Made by a program: the position numbers and the translations under genes
Notes under the pieces: model-generated
Seen by the model: only the letters and a program-made list of their open reading frames with translations
What the model was told of the DNA's origin: nothing
Database searches by the model: none
Shown here: piece by piece, positions 61,102 to 64,000 of the stretch
How the letters are laid out: each line of letters starts with the position of its first letter
Numbering within the stretch: the stretch's first letter is position 1
Assembly: GCA_902530455.1 (NCBI GenBank)
Contig: CACAAD010000002.1
Span: 1 to 64,000 of the forward strand
Reading direction: 5' to 3'
Length of the DNA: 64,000 nt
Source of the DNA: an uncultured Pelagibacteraceae bacterium
Lineage (GTDB): Bacteria; Pseudomonadota; Alphaproteobacteria; Pelagibacterales; Pelagibacteraceae

Positions 61102-61679
61102 GAGTTCATTTATCAATTTTTTTAATAATAATCTTTCTATCAAGTTGCTCGCCCGCAGGTCGTTTTGGAGCTGGAGTAGATGTTACTTTTGATCCAAGAA
61201 CAATTGGAATGCAAATTGATGATACAATTATGCAAAAAAACTTAATTGCTAGATTATCTTTGAGTGAAAAAAGGTATTTTTTAAATATTCAAGTAGAAGT
61301 TCTAGATGGAAGAATTTTCTTATCTGGAAAAGTCAATGAGCCTGAAGAAAAAATTAAAATTACAAAATTAGCCTGGGAAACTAAAGGGGTAAGAGAAGTT
61401 AAAAATGCGGTAACAATAAAAGGTCAATCAAATTTCAAACAAACTGCAAAAGATATTTTGATTACCAGCCAATTAAGAACAGCTTTAATACTTAATAAAA
61501 AAACTAAATCACGAAATTATACTTTAGAGACAATTAACAAAAAGATTTATATTTTTGGTATAGCAATGGATATTGAAGAAAAAAAGGAAGTTTTATCTGA
61601 AGCAGAAAAAATATATGATGTTGAAAAAGTTATTCCTTCGATTTATTTAGCTACAGAGCTTAGCAGAAGTAAAATCTAA
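61098..61679 (+). CDS. BON-domain lipoprotein
   Basis: Lipobox LSSCSPAG; VLDGRIFLSGKVNEPEEKIKITKLAWETKGVREVKNAV. Confidence 0.9.
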   Translation: MRVHLSIFLIIIFLSSCSPAGRFGAGVDVTFDPRTIGMQIDDTIMQKNLIARLSLSEKRYFLNIQVEVLDGRIFLSGKVNEPEEKIKITKLAWETKGVREVKNAVTIKGQSNFKQTAKDILITSQLRTALILNKKTKSRNYTLETINKKIYIFGIAMDIEEKKEVLSEAEKIYDVEKVIPSIYLATELSRSKI

Positions 61680-63961
61680 TTTTTTTTATAATCGATTACA
61701 TCCGCGGAATAAGCAGCTATTGATGCAAGATTTAAAATATCGGACGTGCTAGATCGTAATGGTGCAACCTCAATTGGCAAATCTAATCCAATTAATAGCG
61801 GTCCAATTAATTTAGCACCTCCAAAAGATTTCATTAATTTAGTTGATATCGCAGCGCTGTGAAGTGCTGGCATAATTAAAATGTTTGCCCTTCCAACTAT
61901 CTTAGAAAAAGGATAAATATCTTGGTAAATAGGATTTAAGGCAACATCTGGCTGCATTTCTCCGTCAAAATCAAACTTAACTTTTTCATTTTTTAATAGA
62001 TCTATTGCATCTCTAACATGTTTTGTATTTCTAGAAATTGGCTTACCAAAAGTTGAATGCGATAAAAACGCTACTTTGGGCTCAAAGCCAAAAAGCTTCG
62101 ATACTCTTACACATGATTTTGATATTTCGACCAATCTTTCCGAAGAAGGAAAGTCCTCAACATTGGTGTCCGCAACAAGAACAGTTCTCCCCCTAAATAC
62201 CATCATTGTCATACCAAAAATAGGCTCGCCTTTTCTCGCATCACAAACATTTTTTAATTTTTCTATTGATGCAGCGTAATGTCTAATATTACCAGTAACC
62301 ATCGCATCAGCATCTTTACAAGCAATCATAGAGGAACCGAAAGCTATTCTATCATTACGAACTAACCGGTCTACATCTCTTTCTAATTGACCTGTTCTTT
62401 GAAGTTTTTTGTACAAATACTTTGTATATTTATCTCTTTTATCTTTATTAGTTGAATTGACAATTTCAATTTTAAAATTTTCATCTAAACCAATATTTTT
62501 TAAAGTTTCCTTAACTCTTCTTTCGTTTCCAATCACCACTGGTATCCCTAATTTATTTTTACCAAATTCTATTGCTGCTTTTAACATATTCTCATCCTCA
62601 CCTTCTGCAAATACAACTCTTTTAGGACTTTTTTTTATGTTTGCATTTATCCCTTGCATTAAAGACATGGATGGATCTAATCTTGCTGTTAGTTGATCTT
62701 TGTAATTCTCTAAATTTTCAATTTTTTTCCCCGCTACACCACTTTTCATTGCAGCTTCAGCTACAGCTGAAGGAATTCTTCGAACTAGTCTAGGATCAAA
62801 AGTTGAAGGTATTATATAATCTTTTCCATACCTTGGTCTTTCACCTCCGTAGGCTGAAACAACTTCATCAGGAACGTCTTCTCTAGCTAATAATGCTATT
62901 GCTTTAGCTGCAGCAACTTTCATTTCATCATTAATTATCTTAGCCCTAACATCTAGTGCTCCTCTAAAAATATACGGAAAACCAATTAAATTATTAACCT
63001 GGTTGGGATAGTCTGATCTTCCAGTAGCAATTATTACATCATTACGTACTTCATTTATAATCTCTGGCTTAATTTCAGGATCTGGATTCGCGCACGCAAA
63101 CACTATAGGATTTTTTGCCATTGATTTAATCATTTCACGATTAACAACATCCTTAGCAGACAAGCCAAGAAATACATCGGCATCTTTCATAGCCTGCTCT
63201 AATGTTCGAAGTTTAGTCTCAACAGCATGAGCAGATTTGAATTGATCTACTTGACTTCTTCCCTTGTAAATCACACCTTTTCTGTCACACATTATCACAT
63301 TTTCATTTTTTACACCTATTTTTTTAAATAAGTTTGTACATGCTATTGCTGATGCACCTGCTCCGTTTACAACTATTTTAACCTCGTTAATTTTTTTCTT
63401 TGAGATATCTAATGCATTAATTAAAGCAGCTGTTGTTATAATTGCTGTTCCATGTTGATCATCATGAAAGACAGGAATATCTAAAATTTCTTTCAACTTC
63501 TGTTCTATAATGAAACAATCAGGAGCGGCGATATCCTCAAGATTTATCCCGCCAAAAGTGCCAGCAATATTTTTAATTGTAGAAATTATTTCATCTGCGT
63601 TATGGTTATCAATTTCTATGTCTATCGAGTCAATATCTGCAAATCTTTTAAATAATACTGCCTTTCCCTCCATTACAGGTTTTGAAGCTAACGAACCCAA
63701 ATTCCCTAAACCAAGTATTGCTGAACCATTACTTATAACCGCTACTAAATTTCCTTTAGAGGTATAATCATAGGCTTTGGTGGAGTCTTTGGAAATTTCC
63801 TTTACAGGCGCCGCAACACCAGGCGAATAAGCAAGTGATAAATCTCTTTTAGAGATAAGAGGTTTAGATGAATTAACCTCAATTTTGCCAGACTTATTGC
63901 CTATATGAAAATCTAAAGCCTCTTTATCTGTATAATGATCAATTTTTGATTTTTTTGTCAT
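61676..63961 (-). CDS. maeB: NADP-dependent malic enzyme with phosphotransacetylase-like C-terminal domain
   Basis: RDLSLAYSPGVAAPVKEI, FHDDQHGTAII, ATGRSDYPNQVNN, C-terminal PTA-like domain. Confidence 0.96.
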   Translation of the reverse strand: MTKKSKIDHYTDKEALDFHIGNKSGKIEVNSSKPLISKRDLSLAYSPGVAAPVKEISKDSTKAYDYTSKGNLVAVISNGSAILGLGNLGSLASKPVMEGKAVLFKRFADIDSIDIEIDNHNADEIISTIKNIAGTFGGINLEDIAAPDCFIIEQKLKEILDIPVFHDDQHGTAIITTAALINALDISKKKINEVKIVVNGAGASAIACTNLFKKIGVKNENVIMCDRKGVIYKGRSQVDQFKSAHAVETKLRTLEQAMKDADVFLGLSAKDVVNREMIKSMAKNPIVFACANPDPEIKPEIINEVRNDVIIATGRSDYPNQVNNLIGFPYIFRGALDVRAKIINDEMKVAAAKAIALLAREDVPDEVVSAYGGERPRYGKDYIIPSTFDPRLVRRIPSAVAEAAMKSGVAGKKIENLENYKDQLTARLDPSMSLMQGINANIKKSPKRVVFAEGEDENMLKAAIEFGKNKLGIPVVIGNERRVKETLKNIGLDENFKIEIVNSTNKDKRDKYTKYLYKKLQRTGQLERDVDRLVRNDRIAFGSSMIACKDADAMVTGNIRHYAASIEKLKNVCDARKGEPIFGMTMMVFRGRTVLVADTNVEDFPSSERLVEISKSCVRVSKLFGFEPKVAFLSHSTFGKPISRNTKHVRDAIDLLKNEKVKFDFDGEMQPDVALNPIYQDIYPFSKIVGRANILIMPALHSAAISTKLMKSFGGAKLIGPLLIGLDLPIEVAPLRSSTSDILNLASIAAYSADVIDYKKN

Positions 63962-64000
63962 TGGTTTTTGAGTATGTAATATATAAGTGAATATATCACT

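Noticed and set aside
1-64000. CRISPR arrays, prophage, toxin-antitoxin or defence islands
   Set aside because: No spaced direct repeats, integrase, transposase or defence-type ORFs were recognised in the window.

Overview
This window is AT-rich alphaproteobacterial chromosome. Gene content, codon bias and order look like SAR11/Pelagibacterales, and it reads as a streamlined core-genome segment. I see no phage, IS element, CRISPR array or island. It appears to span the origin-proximal region. hemE and a ppsR/DUF299 gene diverge around a 283-bp non-coding gap, the classical oriC position in Caulobacter and Rickettsia. About 18 kb away, mnmE-mnmG-rsmG-parA-parB carries two parS-like palindromes inside rsmG. 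Other blocks are heme synthesis (hemCD, hemE-hemH-hemJ), rho, hslVU, hisB-A-F-E (no hisH), the grpE-dnaK-dnaJ chaperone genes, leuS-lptE-holA, a porin, acs, a two-subunit sodium:solute symporter, purH and maeB. Items most worth follow-up: a TTG-start ArfA-like ribosome-rescue ORF absent from the ORF track; an acetyl-CoA synthetase with a roughly 46-residue poly-Lys/Arg N-terminal tail; an EF-hand-like loop inside the symporter; a full-consensus sigma70 promoter predicting a leaderless mRNA; an RpoH-type promoter before dnaK; perfect palindromes before the symporter and porin genes; shared or overlapping start and stop codons between opposite-strand genes; and a possible small structured RNA beside tRNA-Gly. 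All family assignments come from reading the translations. No database search was run.
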